Shown: positions 1 through 9,350, counted from the stretch's first letter. The stretch is 64,000 nucleotides of DNA from Rikenellaceae bacterium (GCA_003542575.1 DPKJ01000003.1:292920-356919), one strand, 5' to 3'. The notes: generated from the sequence alone by a model not told the origin. Program-made: numbers and translations.

Positions 1-861
1 GTTCCTTCAACAACAGGGTTCTCTTCGGCTCTTACCAACATTGGCTCAATGCTTAACAAAGGTCTTGAGCTATCGGTGAATTACGATATCATCAAGAAGA
101 ATGACATGAGTCTCTCTGTTGGATTAAACTGGGCTAATCTGCATAATGAGATCCTCTCTCTTGCAAATGAAGGAGAACAAATTGTAACCAGACCTCACAT
201 CTGGAAAGCGGGTTACTCATATGTTCAGTATTACACACGTGAATACTACGGTGCAGACCCTCAGACAGGAGCAGCTATGTATTATTCAAATGCAACTAAA
301 CCTGACGGAACAAGAGACAGAACCCTTGTTGGAAGAGCTCAGGCTCAATCTGTAATTCTTGATGGAATGACAGCAATACCTAAGGGATTTGGAGGTTTTA
401 ATGCTAATTTCTCATGGAAATCACTAACAGCATCAATGGCCTGGTCTTATAAATATGGCCACTATGTATTTGACAATGCAGTTGATGATATTGAGGATGA
501 TGGTTATAACTCTTATAAAAATACTGCAAAATCGCAGTTAGATCGCTGGCAAAAACCGGGTGATGTTACTCAGGTACCAAGGCGTATTGCCGGAAACACA
601 GGTGGTGGATACTATGACTCCAGCCGTGCTCTTAAAAAAGGAGACTATATGAGACTCAAAAACATGACAATCTCTTACAATATACCTGATAAGATTAAAA
701 ATTCACTTAGAATTTCGAATGCCAGAGTATATGTCGCAGGAAACAACCTCCTCACTTTCACCGGATTGAACTTTGATCCTGAAGTGCAATCAAACGGATA
801 CTACAACTTTACATTCCCTTCACTCAGGACTATAACCCTGGGTATTGAGGTATCACTATAA
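1..861 (+). CDS. SusC/RagA-family TonB-linked outer membrane protein, C-terminal part
   Basis: The frame is open from base 1, so the 5' end lies outside the window and the gene is truncated by the edge. About 286 C-terminal residues are visible. They have the aromatic, alternating pattern of outer membrane beta-strands, the usual SusC C-terminal region with 'YVAGNNLLTFTGL', and a final strand ending in ITLGIEVSL. SusC proteins are TonB-dependent channels that import glycans or peptides together with a surface lipoprotein lid. The SusD-like gene starts 20 bases downstream on the same strand, which supports a SusCD operon. The substrate cannot be inferred because no glycoside hydrolase or regulator of the locus is visible here. 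Confidence 0.93.
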   Translation, partial: VPSTTGFSSALTNIGSMLNKGLELSVNYDIIKKNDMSLSVGLNWANLHNEILSLANEGEQIVTRPHIWKAGYSYVQYYTREYYGADPQTGAAMYYSNATKPDGTRDRTLVGRAQAQSVILDGMTAIPKGFGGFNANFSWKSLTASMAWSYKYGHYVFDNAVDDIEDDGYNSYKNTAKSQLDRWQKPGDVTQVPRRIAGNTGGGYYDSSRALKKGDYMRLKNMTISYNIPDKIKNSLRISNARVYVAGNNLLTFTGLNFDPEVQSNGYYNFTFPSLRTITLGIEVSL

Positions 862-880
862 ATAATAAACACCTATTAAT

Positions 881-2341
881 ATGAAAAAATATATATTGAA
901 TATTATAGTTGTATCGGGGTTAATGTTGTCTTTATCGTCATGTGAAGATTTCCTTGATACAAAACCTACCAATGTGATAGTGGCCGAGACAGCAATGCTT
1001 ACCCTGTATGATGCAGGTATAGTTGCTAACGGCCTGTACGAAAACATGAAATGGTTCGACTATTACGGCACACAAATGCAGCTTTTTGGGGACCAGAGAG
1101 GTGACAATATCCAACCAAGAACAATGTCGGTTGGTTGGCCTCAAATTTACACTCTTGGTTACGAAGCCGAGGCAAACAGCTATTTCTCTACATGGTCAAG
1201 ATGCTATGAAACCATTATGCGTTGCAATACACTGCTTGGTAACATTGATAACCTGCAAGTAACAAGTACTGCTGATATAGCCAAGAAAAATGACTACAAA
1301 GGGCAAGCTTACGCAGTAAGAGCATTGGTATATTTTGACCTTGCAAGGTTATATGGTTATCCATACGCTAAGGATAACGGAGCATCTTTGGGAGCAGTAC
1401 TTATTACTGAAATTACATCTCCATCAAATTCAAAAAAACCAAGAAGTACTGTCGCTGAGACATATGCTCAGGCACTTGGAGACCTTGAAACAGCGCTTCC
1501 ATTACTCTCAAAAGCAAAGAACACCTATCGTTTTAACTATTGGGCTGCAAAGCTTCTGCAAGCTAGAATTTACCTCTATAAAGGTGAATGGAATAACGCT
1601 TACACAGCCGCAAAAGAGGTTATTGACCAATCACCATATTCAATGGTTTCAAATGCAGGTTATGTTGATTATTGGAAACAAGAAGGTGCAAATGAGACTG
1701 TTTTGGAACTTTTTGTCTCTAATCAAGCAAGGATTGACCTTGATGGTGGTTATGCGTCTATGTGGCACAACTTATGGCATGGTGCGCCTTCATCCGGAGC
1801 TACACTAATTCCAACTGTGAGCTGGATAAACCTTGTTAAATCTGAACCTGGTGATGTTCGGGCTACTTTTGTAAGATATGACTCACAATACGAAATCTCA
1901 AAGGCGTGGCTTTCGAAATTCCCTGGTAACGGTGGAACCAATTTCAGACTTAACAATCCACGTATTCTGAGAATTACTGAGGCATACCTGATAGCAGCCG
2001 AAGGTGCAATTAAGGGAACTGCCGGAGTAACTGCAGCAAGCACATACCTAAACGCAGTAAGAAAAAGAGCCAACCCTTCTGTTTCTGATGTTGTAGCTAC
2101 AGACGACCTTATCCAAATTGAGAGAAGGAAGGAGTTTATTGGTGAAGGACATCGGTTCTTTGACCAGATGCGCTTAGGAAAATCTATTACAAGAGCAGAC
2201 GGTGACGGTCATAACTTTGCTGTGTCAGCCGGATGCCCTGAAACAATTACCTGGAATTACTTTAAAGTTGTTCTTCCAATTTCACACACAGAAAGACAAC
2301 TTTATCCTGAACTCCAGCAAAACCCTGGTTACACACAGTAA
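881..2341 (+). CDS. RagB/SusD-family nutrient-binding outer membrane lipoprotein
   Basis: A 486-residue protein with a lipoprotein signal peptide; the lipobox is LSSC and is followed by EDFLDTKP, the classic SusD N-terminus. Typical SusD traits follow: tetratricopeptide-like helices with 'RALVYFDLARLYG' near residue 150, and a C-terminal region with 'RITEAYLIAAEG' and 'ERRKEFIGEGHRFFDQMRLG'. The length is normal for the family (450-600). It should sit on the cell surface as the lid of the SusC channel encoded just upstream and bind the imported ligand. The terminator-like hairpin right after the stop suggests it is the last gene of the operon. Confidence 0.95.
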   Translation: MKKYILNIIVVSGLMLSLSSCEDFLDTKPTNVIVAETAMLTLYDAGIVANGLYENMKWFDYYGTQMQLFGDQRGDNIQPRTMSVGWPQIYTLGYEAEANSYFSTWSRCYETIMRCNTLLGNIDNLQVTSTADIAKKNDYKGQAYAVRALVYFDLARLYGYPYAKDNGASLGAVLITEITSPSNSKKPRSTVAETYAQALGDLETALPLLSKAKNTYRFNYWAAKLLQARIYLYKGEWNNAYTAAKEVIDQSPYSMVSNAGYVDYWKQEGANETVLELFVSNQARIDLDGGYASMWHNLWHGAPSSGATLIPTVSWINLVKSEPGDVRATFVRYDSQYEISKAWLSKFPGNGGTNFRLNNPRILRITEAYLIAAEGAIKGTAGVTAASTYLNAVRKRANPSVSDVVATDDLIQIERRKEFIGEGHRFFDQMRLGKSITRADGDGHNFAVSAGCPETITWNYFKVVLPISHTERQLYPELQQNPGYTQ

Positions 2342-2365
2342 CCTTATCACGACTAGTTTTTAACC

Positions 2366-2399
2366 GAGAGCGGGTCCGTACCGGCCCGCTCTTTCTTTA
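2366..2399 (+). terminator. Rho-independent terminator after the SusCD pair
   Basis: GAGCGGG (2368-2374) pairs with CCCGCTC (2385-2391), extended by an A-T pair and followed by TTTCTTT. It lies 25 bases past the SusD stop codon. Confidence 0.8.
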
Positions 2400-2480
2400 T
2401 ACCACTTGTACCTCAAATGATGTCAGGTTTAAAATTGTTTGTTTAAATTCGTCCGTATTTTATTTAAGCATCATAACACA

Positions 2481-3161
2481 ATGGAAAAGGTACTTGATTT
2501 TTTGAATCGTCTTCGTATAAATAACAACAGACCTTGGTTCGAAGAGCACAAGAGTGAATATAAAGCGGCTCTGGAAACATTTAACTCATTCACAGAAAAA
2601 CTCATCTCAGGTATTGCATCATTTGACTCTTCTGTAAAAAATCTAACAATCAAAGATTGCACCTATCGTATATATCGTGATGTTAGGTTTTCGTCAGATA
2701 AATCTCCCTATAAAACTCATATGGGGGCATTTGTCTCTCCAAAAGGTAAGGGTTCAGGATATTCCGGGTACTATTTTCATATTGAAGCAAAAGGTTCAGA
2801 ATATATTGGAGGCCACATCCTGAGTACAGGAATTTACAGACCTGCTCCAATTGTTATTAAGAATATCCGGGAAGAGATAATGTTAAATGGAGATGAGTTT
2901 CAAAAAGCTATTGATGTGGCTTCGGGATTTAAACTTGATACAAGTGATGCGCTAAAGAGGATTCCTGCCGGGTTTCCGGCCGACAGCCCTTATGCAGAAT
3001 ATTTTAAACTAAAAGATTACTTCCTGATTAAGTTTGTTGACGAGGCATTTATTATGTCTGACAATCTTCTTGAAAATGTAGTACAAGAATACAAAAAGAC
3101 ATTCGCATTCAACAATCTTCTGAACAAAGTGGTTGACTACGCTCACGAAGAAAATTTGTAG
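2481..3161 (+). CDS. DUF2461 family protein
   Basis: A protein of about 226 residues matching the DUF2461 (TIGR02453) family: an N-terminal helix with 'FLNRLRINNNRPWFEEHK', then 'YRIYRDVRFSSDKSPYKTH' and 'GYYFHIEAKGSEYIGG', which are the conserved blocks. The biochemical role of the family is unknown. The frame is open further upstream, but the ATG at 2481 gives the family N-terminus (MEKVLDFLNRL), so the earlier in-frame start at 2439 is not preferred. It converges with guaC, with only 10 bases between the stops. Confidence 0.88.
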   Translation: MEKVLDFLNRLRINNNRPWFEEHKSEYKAALETFNSFTEKLISGIASFDSSVKNLTIKDCTYRIYRDVRFSSDKSPYKTHMGAFVSPKGKGSGYSGYYFHIEAKGSEYIGGHILSTGIYRPAPIVIKNIREEIMLNGDEFQKAIDVASGFKLDTSDALKRIPAGFPADSPYAEYFKLKDYFLIKFVDEAFIMSDNLLENVVQEYKKTFAFNNLLNKVVDYAHEENL

Positions 3162-3171
3162 TGGAAGGTAA

Positions 3172-4230
3172 CTATTTGGCAGGTTTCTCTTCCCGTGTAT
3201 ATACCTGACTCTCTTGTTCGGCAACTCTTATGAATGTTGTTCTCTTTGAGAGCTCTTTCAATTGAGATGCACCAACATAAGTACAGGTACTTCTAACACC
3301 CCCCAATATATCCAGGACTGTCTCCTCTACAGCTCCCCTGTAAGGCACTTCAACTGTTTTTCCTTCACTTGCCCGATACTCGGCTACCCCACCGGAATGT
3401 TTTTTCATTGCTGTTGCTGAGCTCATTCCGTAAAAGAGTTTCATCTTTTGTCCTGCTTTTTCTATTAACTCTCCTCCGCTTTCATCATGTCCGGCAAGCA
3501 TTCCTCCAAGCATTACAAAGTCGGCTCCTGCACCAAATGCCTTAGCCACATCTCCGGGTGTTGAACAACCTCCGTCACTTATTATCTGTCCGCCAAGACC
3601 GTGAGCGGCGTCTGCACATTCAATTATTGCAGAGAGTTGTGGATATCCTACTCCCGTTTTAACCCTTGTTGTGCAAACTGAGCCCGGGCCAATACCAACT
3701 TTAATAATGTCTGCACCTGAAAGTAATAACTCCTCAACCATCTCACCTGTTACTACATTGCCTGCAATAATTACTTTATCGGAAAATCTCTTTCTAACCT
3801 GTTTAACAAATGCCACAAAGTGCTCGGAATACCCGTTTGCTACATCTATACAGATAAATCTCAACTTTGGGTTATCACTTAATATCGCTGTCAGCTTTTC
3901 AAAATCGTCAGTACTTGTACCTGTACTTATGGCAATATAATTTTCAATCCCATTTGGTGCTCCTGTAAGAAACGTGGCCCACTCTTCACTTGAGTAATGC
4001 TTATGAATAGCAGTAAACATTTTGTGTTTCATAAGCGCCAGAGCCATCTCAAAGGTTCCAACTGTATCCATGTTTGCAGCCATAACAGGTATACCTGTCC
4101 ACTCCCCTTTACTGTGTAGTAGTCTGAATGTGCGTTCAAGTTTTACCTGCGACCTGCTTTTAAGGGTCGACCTCTTTGGGCGAAACATTACATCTTTAAA
4201 GCCCAGCTTTATATCATATTCTATTCTCAT
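3172..4230 (-). CDS. guaC: GMP reductase
   Basis: A 352-residue enzyme of the IMPDH/GMPR family that reduces GMP to IMP with NADPH, releasing ammonia (purine salvage). It has the GMP reductase N-terminus, the catalytic loop GPGSVCTTR with the thioimidate-forming Cys at residue 186, and the phosphate-binding '[20 protein letters not shown]'. It lacks the CBS domains of IMP dehydrogenase, and its length fits GuaC rather than GuaB. It is probably the distal gene of a minus-strand run with the HD-domain gene 12 bases upstream. Confidence 0.95.
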   Translation of the reverse strand: MRIEYDIKLGFKDVMFRPKRSTLKSRSQVKLERTFRLLHSKGEWTGIPVMAANMDTVGTFEMALALMKHKMFTAIHKHYSSEEWATFLTGAPNGIENYIAISTGTSTDDFEKLTAILSDNPKLRFICIDVANGYSEHFVAFVKQVRKRFSDKVIIAGNVVTGEMVEELLLSGADIIKVGIGPGSVCTTRVKTGVGYPQLSAIIECADAAHGLGGQIISDGGCSTPGDVAKAFGAGADFVMLGGMLAGHDESGGELIEKAGQKMKLFYGMSSATAMKKHSGGVAEYRASEGKTVEVPYRGAVEETVLDILGGVRSTCTYVGASQLKELSKRTTFIRVAEQESQVYTREEKPAK

Positions 4231-4242
4231 TCTGATAGTATT

Positions 4243-4800
4243 TTAAAATCCCAGTTCATTTTCAATAGGTGCAAGTGCCGCGATTGCCAAAGCAGCAAAT
4301 TCGTCAATTGGAATACCTATCTGCTCACATTCCATAATGGCGTCTCTGTTTACAGAAGCTGCGAATAGCTTCTCTTTCATCCTTTTTACAACAGACTTTG
4401 TCTTAACACTTGATATTTTTCTGTCGGGATATACCAGGGCCACTGCAAAGATCAATCCTGTAATGGTCTCTCCGGCGGCAAGGGCATAGTGAAACCGTTT
4501 GCTTCGTTTAATGTCTGTAGCCTTTTCATTATGAAGTAAAATTGCCTCAACTGCATCATCTGGCATCTCCTCTTTTCTTAGCAACTCTGCACCCTCCGGA
4601 CCATGGCGCAAAGAGTCCCCTTGGGTGAATTCAACGTCAACATCATGCATTAATCCTGCAATACCCCACAAATCAGCATCCTCCCCAAACCGTTCCGCAA
4701 GACTCCTCATCACTGCCTCTGAAGCAAGACAATGAGCTATCATTTTGGGATTTTTTATGTTCTTATTGAGAAGGTCTAGATAATATTCCCTGCTTTTCAT
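4243..4800 (-). CDS. HD-domain (HDIG-type) phosphohydrolase-like protein
   Basis: About 185 residues. The motif 'GLMHDVDVEF' supplies the metal-binding HD pair and is preceded by a conserved His in 'MIAHCLASEAVM'. Downstream, 'AILLHNE' and 'YALAAGETITGLIFAVALVYPDRK' are typical of a widespread family of predicted HD hydrolases. The substrate is unknown. The ATG at 4800 is chosen because MKSREYYLDLLNK matches the family start; an in-frame codon at 4818 would add six residues. It sits just upstream of guaC in the same direction, which hints at a nucleotide-linked role, but this is inference. Confidence 0.82.
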   Translation of the reverse strand: MKSREYYLDLLNKNIKNPKMIAHCLASEAVMRSLAERFGEDADLWGIAGLMHDVDVEFTQGDSLRHGPEGAELLRKEEMPDDAVEAILLHNEKATDIKRSKRFHYALAAGETITGLIFAVALVYPDRKISSVKTKSVVKRMKEKLFAASVNRDAIMECEQIGIPIDEFAALAIAALAPIENELGF

Positions 4801-4848
4801 AGAATTTAAATTTAACAAGCGAATTTAATAAAAAAGAGGGTTGGAAAT

Positions 4849-5631
4849 TTATAAGCTCAGTTCATTAACCAAATCTCTTACAAATTTTGCCATAGGCACT
4901 CCGTCAATCACATCATGATCAAGAAGAATGGTCATATTTAAGACCTCTCTCACTTCAACCGAGTTGTTAATTACAATAGGTTTTTTTGTAACCGACCCTA
5001 TCCCGAAAGATATTGGATGAATGCTTTTATGTATAAACCAGGCATTTACATTTCCACTCATTCCTAATGAAGAGACTGCTACATTTCCCATCTTTTCATA
5101 AGCAAACTTTGGATTTTCAAGAATATATCTCCATACAGCTCTTCTTAAAAAACCGGGCAGCATATAATATAATCCCTCAACCTGATTTCTCTTTTTGTTG
5201 AGCACAATAGTATCTCTGTTTGCATCCTCTTTTTTTGCACTCTCAACTTCAAGGGATATATCCTGAGCACTTTTTGTGTCTGCATTTTTAATAATTAAGG
5301 GAATAGGTACTTTAATACCATCAATCTCCTTTTCAATTATTGTAGAAATAGTTACTGAATTAAAGATGATTATCTCTCTTTTGTTTTTGAGAGAAGCTGC
5401 AGAGGCCGGATGTTTCTTAATTGCAGTAGCAATACCTTTGAGCAACCAACCAAAGAAGGTAATTTTAAGCCCTTCTGTCTTGAGTTCCTTGACTTTTTTA
5501 CGACTATCGGTAATATCAACCTCCAGAATAACACTTACATAGTGTTTAAGTTTACTTACCGCACATATATCAAAAGAGGCTATCCTTGATTGCGGGAACT
5601 TGCTTACCGAGTACTTGTCACTTGAGGTCAT
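4849..5631 (-). CDS. Stand-alone 2-oxo acid dehydrogenase E2-type acyltransferase domain
   Basis: A 260-residue protein consisting only of the catalytic acyltransferase fold shared by E2 subunits of 2-oxo acid dehydrogenases and chloramphenicol acetyltransferase. The C-terminal HDVIDG matches the catalytic HxxxDG motif, and 'AWFIHKSIHPISFGIGSV' resembles the core of the family. There is no lipoyl domain or E1/E3-binding domain, and no E1 or E3 gene lies nearby. It may act as an acyltransferase on a small substrate or as an accessory E2. The fold call is solid; the substrate is unknown. Confidence 0.8.
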   Translation of the reverse strand: MTSSDKYSVSKFPQSRIASFDICAVSKLKHYVSVILEVDITDSRKKVKELKTEGLKITFFGWLLKGIATAIKKHPASAASLKNKREIIIFNSVTISTIIEKEIDGIKVPIPLIIKNADTKSAQDISLEVESAKKEDANRDTIVLNKKRNQVEGLYYMLPGFLRRAVWRYILENPKFAYEKMGNVAVSSLGMSGNVNAWFIHKSIHPISFGIGSVTKKPIVINNSVEVREVLNMTILLDHDVIDGVPMAKFVRDLVNELSL

Positions 5632-5643
5632 ATTCCTGAGTTA

Positions 5644-6411
5644 TTAATTTGCTTTGTTTTTTGCTGCGGCTGCAAGCTCTATTGTATGCATAAGCAACTC
5701 AGTCCCACCAATTTTTCCATGTCCCGGAATTACAATCTGCGCATCCTTATATGTCTCATTTAACTTAGAAACTGTCTCTGCCCAATCGGAAATTACTGCG
5801 TCTGCAATATTACCTAAATTCTTTGATTCAAAAGATTTTACAAGACAGCCTCCAAATAAAATACTTCTTGATGGAATCCATACAGTAATATTATCTGGTG
5901 TATGTCCCCCTCCAAAAAAGTCACAAACTATCTTTTCTCCGTTAAAATTGAGTTCAAGTGATTTGTCAAATGTATCAGAGGGTATCGGTAAACCAAGTTC
6001 TTTACACTTTTCGGCTGTTCTTAAATTTGCAACAGATTTTACATTTAACCCTTGCAGATACTTCAACCCACCAAGACAATCATCGTGGTAGTGTCCAATC
6101 AGAAGCATTTTTACATTCGCGTTCAGGGAGTCTTTAATATAATTAACCAGTATTTCTGTTTTTCCATTATCCATGGGTGTATCAATCATAAGGGCCTCTC
6201 CGTTTTTGATAAGCACAATGCCATTTGAAGAGAATCTGCCGAAACTGCCTAAAGTGTCCCATGTAAGGTGAAGATAGACCGAGTCATGAATTTGATAAAG
6301 ATGAATGTTTTCATTAACAACATAGTGTACTCTCTGCTGGGCAGAAAGAGTTGATAAAGTGGTTAAAATAATAATCAGAAGAGATAGCTGTTTGACTTTT
6401 GATACGATCAT
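5644..6411 (-). CDS. Subclass B1 metallo-beta-lactamase (CcrA/CfiA-like)
   Basis: A 255-residue secreted enzyme predicted to hydrolyse beta-lactams, possibly including carbapenems, in the periplasm. The signal peptide is about 24 residues and ends at LSAQ. All six B1 zinc ligands are present: His107 and His109 plus Asp111 in GHYHDD, His170 in GGGHTPDN, Cys189 in FGGCLVKS, and His231 in IPGHGKIGG. Other CcrA-like blocks are SNGIVLI, DTPMDNGKTEILVNYI and NIADAVISDW. The ATG at 6411 starts directly on the signal peptide; a start at 6444 would add 11 residues. No mobile element flanks it, so it looks like a resident gene. Substrate range cannot be read from sequence. Confidence 0.92.
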   Translation of the reverse strand: MIVSKVKQLSLLIIILTTLSTLSAQQRVHYVVNENIHLYQIHDSVYLHLTWDTLGSFGRFSSNGIVLIKNGEALMIDTPMDNGKTEILVNYIKDSLNANVKMLLIGHYHDDCLGGLKYLQGLNVKSVANLRTAEKCKELGLPIPSDTFDKSLELNFNGEKIVCDFFGGGHTPDNITVWIPSRSILFGGCLVKSFESKNLGNIADAVISDWAETVSKLNETYKDAQIVIPGHGKIGGTELLMHTIELAAAAKNKAN

Positions 6412-6475
6412 GTGAATTGAAGAATTTAAATTGATACAATGCAAAATTAAAACATTATACTGACCTGTCGGCTAT

Positions 6476-7597
6476 TTAATCAAATAGATCGGAAAGCGTG
6501 TTTTTACAACAAAGAACATCCTCTTTGATTATTTTCATTGCTTTAGCCGGCTCTTCAAACAGCGGGCTGTGCGCAGAGCTATTAAATGTATAAAAACCCT
6601 TCATCGGGGCGATGAGTTTTTTATAATACTCTTTGCTTAAAGAGGTATTTACAGTTAGATCATGAATGCCTGAAAAGAAATATACAGGGACTTCTAACTC
6701 ACTTACCTTTGATGCAAAGTCGGTCTCGATTGTCTCTTTATGAATGTTTGTTTTTGGTAAAAAAGTAATCTTTGATTTCCAGATATTGAATTTCTCTTTG
6801 AATGAATAGGCATTGCACATCCAAACCGGAATAAAAACACCGGTAAAAATCGATTTCATGTTAAGCATTGTGCCTATTCCCATCTTATGCATATAGTTAT
6901 CTCTGGCAGGTGATTTGAAAAATGTCAAAATATTATTTCCCTGTGTAACAGATGAGAATTTTCGAAGCGCATTTTGTGCTCTTTTATCGTCTGACTCTAT
7001 AGCTTTGGAAACCATGTATTCGTATGCAATCTTCTCCGATTCAGCTTGATTAGTAATCTGAGCCATGGCTATATATGCATGGTAAAGCTGGGGGTTTTCA
7101 GAAACTGCTTTAAGAGCAATTGGAGTCCCTCCGGAGTGAGCAAAAATGTAAATTTTCTCTTTGCCAAATCTCTCTCTCAAATATTTTGTAACCTCTATGG
7201 CATCAGAAGTAAGCTGATCGTAAGTGATGCTCTCTTTTGAGATTTCGGGTGTGTAAGAGAGACCTCCACCGCGTTGCTCCCAGTAACAAACGGTAAAAAA
7301 ATCCTCCAACCCTGGTTTGTACTTTTCAATCATAAAATAATTTGAAAAAGAAGGCCCTCCGTGCAAGTATAGTAAAACAGGATTATCTGTGTTCTTGCTT
7401 TTAATAAACATTCCTTGTTTTACGCCACCAATTTTCACAAAGATTTTTTCAACCAGACTACCTTCTGCAATTTTTCCATTTATATCCACAATAGGTTGGG
7501 GTTTTCCGGGACTGTTGATAAGTATAACTGCTAAAAAAAACAGACAAATGAGAATCAATGCAGCGCCTAAGATAATTGCCATTAGTTTAAATTTCAT
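6476..7597 (-). CDS. Alpha/beta hydrolase, proline-iminopeptidase-like
   Basis: About 373 residues with an N-terminal membrane anchor (residues 5-30). The fold's motifs are present: oxyanion HGGPSFSNY, CYWEQRGGGLSY, nucleophile elbow FAHSGGTP (Ser), an acid in 'GIHDLTVNTS', and a catalytic His in NSSAHSPLFEEP. It resembles S33 peptidases but could be another hydrolase. The ATG at 7597 lies one base after the mntP stop; a TTG at 7615 would overlap mntP and is less likely. A paralogue with the same arrangement lies at 42178-43281. Confidence 0.85.
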   Translation of the reverse strand: MKFKLMAIILGAALILICLFFLAVILINSPGKPQPIVDINGKIAEGSLVEKIFVKIGGVKQGMFIKSKNTDNPVLLYLHGGPSFSNYFMIEKYKPGLEDFFTVCYWEQRGGGLSYTPEISKESITYDQLTSDAIEVTKYLRERFGKEKIYIFAHSGGTPIALKAVSENPQLYHAYIAMAQITNQAESEKIAYEYMVSKAIESDDKRAQNALRKFSSVTQGNNILTFFKSPARDNYMHKMGIGTMLNMKSIFTGVFIPVWMCNAYSFKEKFNIWKSKITFLPKTNIHKETIETDFASKVSELEVPVYFFSGIHDLTVNTSLSKEYYKKLIAPMKGFYTFNSSAHSPLFEEPAKAMKIIKEDVLCCKNTLSDLFD

Positions 7598-7598
7598 T

Positions 7599-8156
7599 TT
7601 AAGAAAGGTGTTCAATGAGTATTTTTGCTCCTATGCCTATTAGTATAAGGCCTCCCAATATTTCAATATTCCTGCCAAGTTTTCCGGTTGCGTTCTTTCC
7701 TAAAAGCATACCTATCATAGCCGCCATAAACGTGGTAAAGCCTATAACAGCAAGTGCAAGGTAAATATCAGTACTTATAAGTGCCAAACTTACACCCACG
7801 ACAAGTGCATCTATGCTTGTGGCTAGTCCCAAATAAATTAGCACACTCAACATCATGGGATTAATTTTTCTCTCCTCCTCTTTTTTAAAGGTGTCTGCAA
7901 TCATCTTGACCCCCAATAAAAAGAGAAGCCCAAAAGCTATCCAGTGATCAATGTCAGACATCAGACGACCTATTTGAATACCTCCCAACCAACCGATAAG
8001 TGGCATTAAAGTTTGAAAAAAGGCCAGCACAAGTGCAACCTTTACTCCTTGTATAAACCTGATTTTATTATTGGTGAGGCCTGTAGATATAGATACTGCA
8101 AAAGTGTCAAAAGAGAGGCCTATGGCAATAAGTATAAGTTCAATAATTTGGGACAT
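7599..8156 (-). CDS. mntP: Manganese efflux pump MntP
   Basis: A 185-residue inner membrane protein with six predicted helices in two repeats (DUF204). The conserved acidic signatures are 'GLSFDTFAVSISTGL' in helix 1 and 'GLATSIDALVVGVSLAL' in helix 4, whose aspartates form the Mn(II) path. MntP exports excess Mn(II). The length matches the family. It follows the ferredoxin-nitroreductase gene by 50 bases and abuts the hydrolase gene, so the three may be cotranscribed. No yybP-ykoY manganese riboswitch was recognised upstream. Confidence 0.93.
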   Translation of the reverse strand: MSQIIELILIAIGLSFDTFAVSISTGLTNNKIRFIQGVKVALVLAFFQTLMPLIGWLGGIQIGRLMSDIDHWIAFGLLFLLGVKMIADTFKKEEERKINPMMLSVLIYLGLATSIDALVVGVSLALISTDIYLALAVIGFTTFMAAMIGMLLGKNATGKLGRNIEILGGLILIGIGAKILIEHLS

Positions 8157-8206
8157 CCTTTAAAGTTTTGGATGGATTTTAAATATTTATCAGGAGCACA
8201 AAGGTA

Positions 8207-9127
8207 TCAATTAATTGTTGTTACAGAGGCAAATGTTCTTTTAATCCCTTTATTGTATTTTACGGCAGGGTACCCGAATAATACAATCAACCCCTCTCTG
8301 CTTTTGTATTTTATGCCGTACTTTTCTCTGAATATTTTTGCCTTTTTACCATTCTGAATCAACGGGTGTACGCTTCCAATCATGCAAGTTCCAAGTCCCA
8401 GTGTTTCTGCTGCATACATAGCAACAGTAGCTGCAATAATCGGATCTGCAGGGTCTGTATAGGGTGACCCGTAAAAATAGATAGCCAGTGGAGCCTCATA
8501 GGTAACGAGATTGATATCCTGGTCCATTTTTTTTGTAAATATTTTGAACATTGGTCTGACAAAATCTTTGAACATTTGATCATTTGCTTTCCCCCAAAAA
8601 GGTCTCATCAAAGTCAAAAACCATTTGGATACAAACCACTGCATGCTGTTGAGAAACCTACAAAAATCGCGGGCAAATTCATTTACTGCATCTCTGCCCT
8701 CAAATACCAACAAATTCACATCAGAGGGAGGGATTCCCATAGGAGAGTTGGAGGCTGCATCAATTATTTTATCAATTATCTCACGACTTACCTCTTTGTC
8801 GGCAAACTCCCTGATGCTTCTTCTGCGCTTAAGAAGTGCTGTATACTGATCATAATTTGAGGCGGAGGCAAGCGTTGGTATTTCAAAGAGATCTGATTCA
8901 CTAATCTCTCTTCCCAAAATGGTAATTGCCCCTGTAGGGCACACAGCCATACAATGTCCACAACCCATACATCCGAAAACAGGATCAGATGTAGTTACAA
9001 GGGTTTTTTCAACAACAGCTATGCTGAAATCTTTGCAAACCTCAACACATTTTCCGCATACGGTACATTTCTCTTTATTGATGTTAATATTTGCGATCTC
9101 TGTTGTTCTGGATGTTGGAATAGCCAT
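8207..9127 (-). CDS. Nitroreductase family protein with N-terminal 2[4Fe-4S] ferredoxin domain
   Basis: A 306-residue fusion. Residues 15-75 carry two ferredoxin clusters (CTVCGKCVEVC and CMGCGHCMAVCP). The remainder is an FMN-binding nitroreductase domain starting at 'YTALLKRRRSIREFADKEV' and including 'AASNSPMGIPPSDVNLLVF' and 'ETLGLGTCMIGSVHPLI'. It probably transfers electrons from an iron-sulfur donor to an FMN-bound substrate in the cytoplasm. The substrate is unknown. An exact TANNTTTG promoter element lies upstream at 9170-9177, facing this gene. Confidence 0.93.
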   Translation of the reverse strand: MAIPTSRTTEIANININKEKCTVCGKCVEVCKDFSIAVVEKTLVTTSDPVFGCMGCGHCMAVCPTGAITILGREISESDLFEIPTLASASNYDQYTALLKRRRSIREFADKEVSREIIDKIIDAASNSPMGIPPSDVNLLVFEGRDAVNEFARDFCRFLNSMQWFVSKWFLTLMRPFWGKANDQMFKDFVRPMFKIFTKKMDQDINLVTYEAPLAIYFYGSPYTDPADPIIAATVAMYAAETLGLGTCMIGSVHPLIQNGKKAKIFREKYGIKYKSREGLIVLFGYPAVKYNKGIKRTFASVTTIN

Positions 9128-9169
9128 ATATTTGAATTATAGTGAAGTTCATTCAATATGAAATTCGCG

Positions 9170-9227
9170 CAAATGTAATAATATTTACATTTGAATAATA
9201 AAATATGAAAATCAATTTTTATCTTTG
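9170..9227. promoter_or_regulatory. Divergent promoter region with a palindrome
   Basis: The inverted repeat CAAATGTAA (9170-9178) / TTACATTTG (9185-9193) places a TACATTTG (-7 TANNTTTG) element on each strand, pointing outwards. A further plus-strand TATCTTTG lies at 9220-9227. No well-spaced TTTG -33 element is clear for either outward element; the TTTG at 9190-9193 lies 26 bases before TATCTTTG. The region separates the minus-strand nitroreductase from the plus-strand methyltransferase. Confidence 0.5.
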
Positions 9228-9320
9228 CACCGTCTAAAAACTTTGGATGTTAAAATTTAATTCGGATTTGGTGAGGTAAATAATCTTGAGCATTCTGCTT
9301 AAGGTTATCCGTTTATTATC

Positions 9321-9350
9321 TCAGGTATTTCATACCTGATTCTTTATTTA
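9321..9350 (+). terminator. Terminator-like hairpin in the methyltransferase leader
   Basis: TCAGGTAT (9321-9328) pairs perfectly with ATACCTGA (9332-9339) across a three-base loop and is followed by TTCTTTATTTATT. It lies about 55 bases before the methyltransferase ATG and about 90 bases after the candidate promoter at 9220, so it could be an attenuator. No known riboswitch consensus was recognised in the leader. Confidence 0.5.

Noticed and set aside
1335..1808. Second plus-strand frame within the SusD gene
   Set aside because: Out-of-frame shadow of a gene with clear SusD features.
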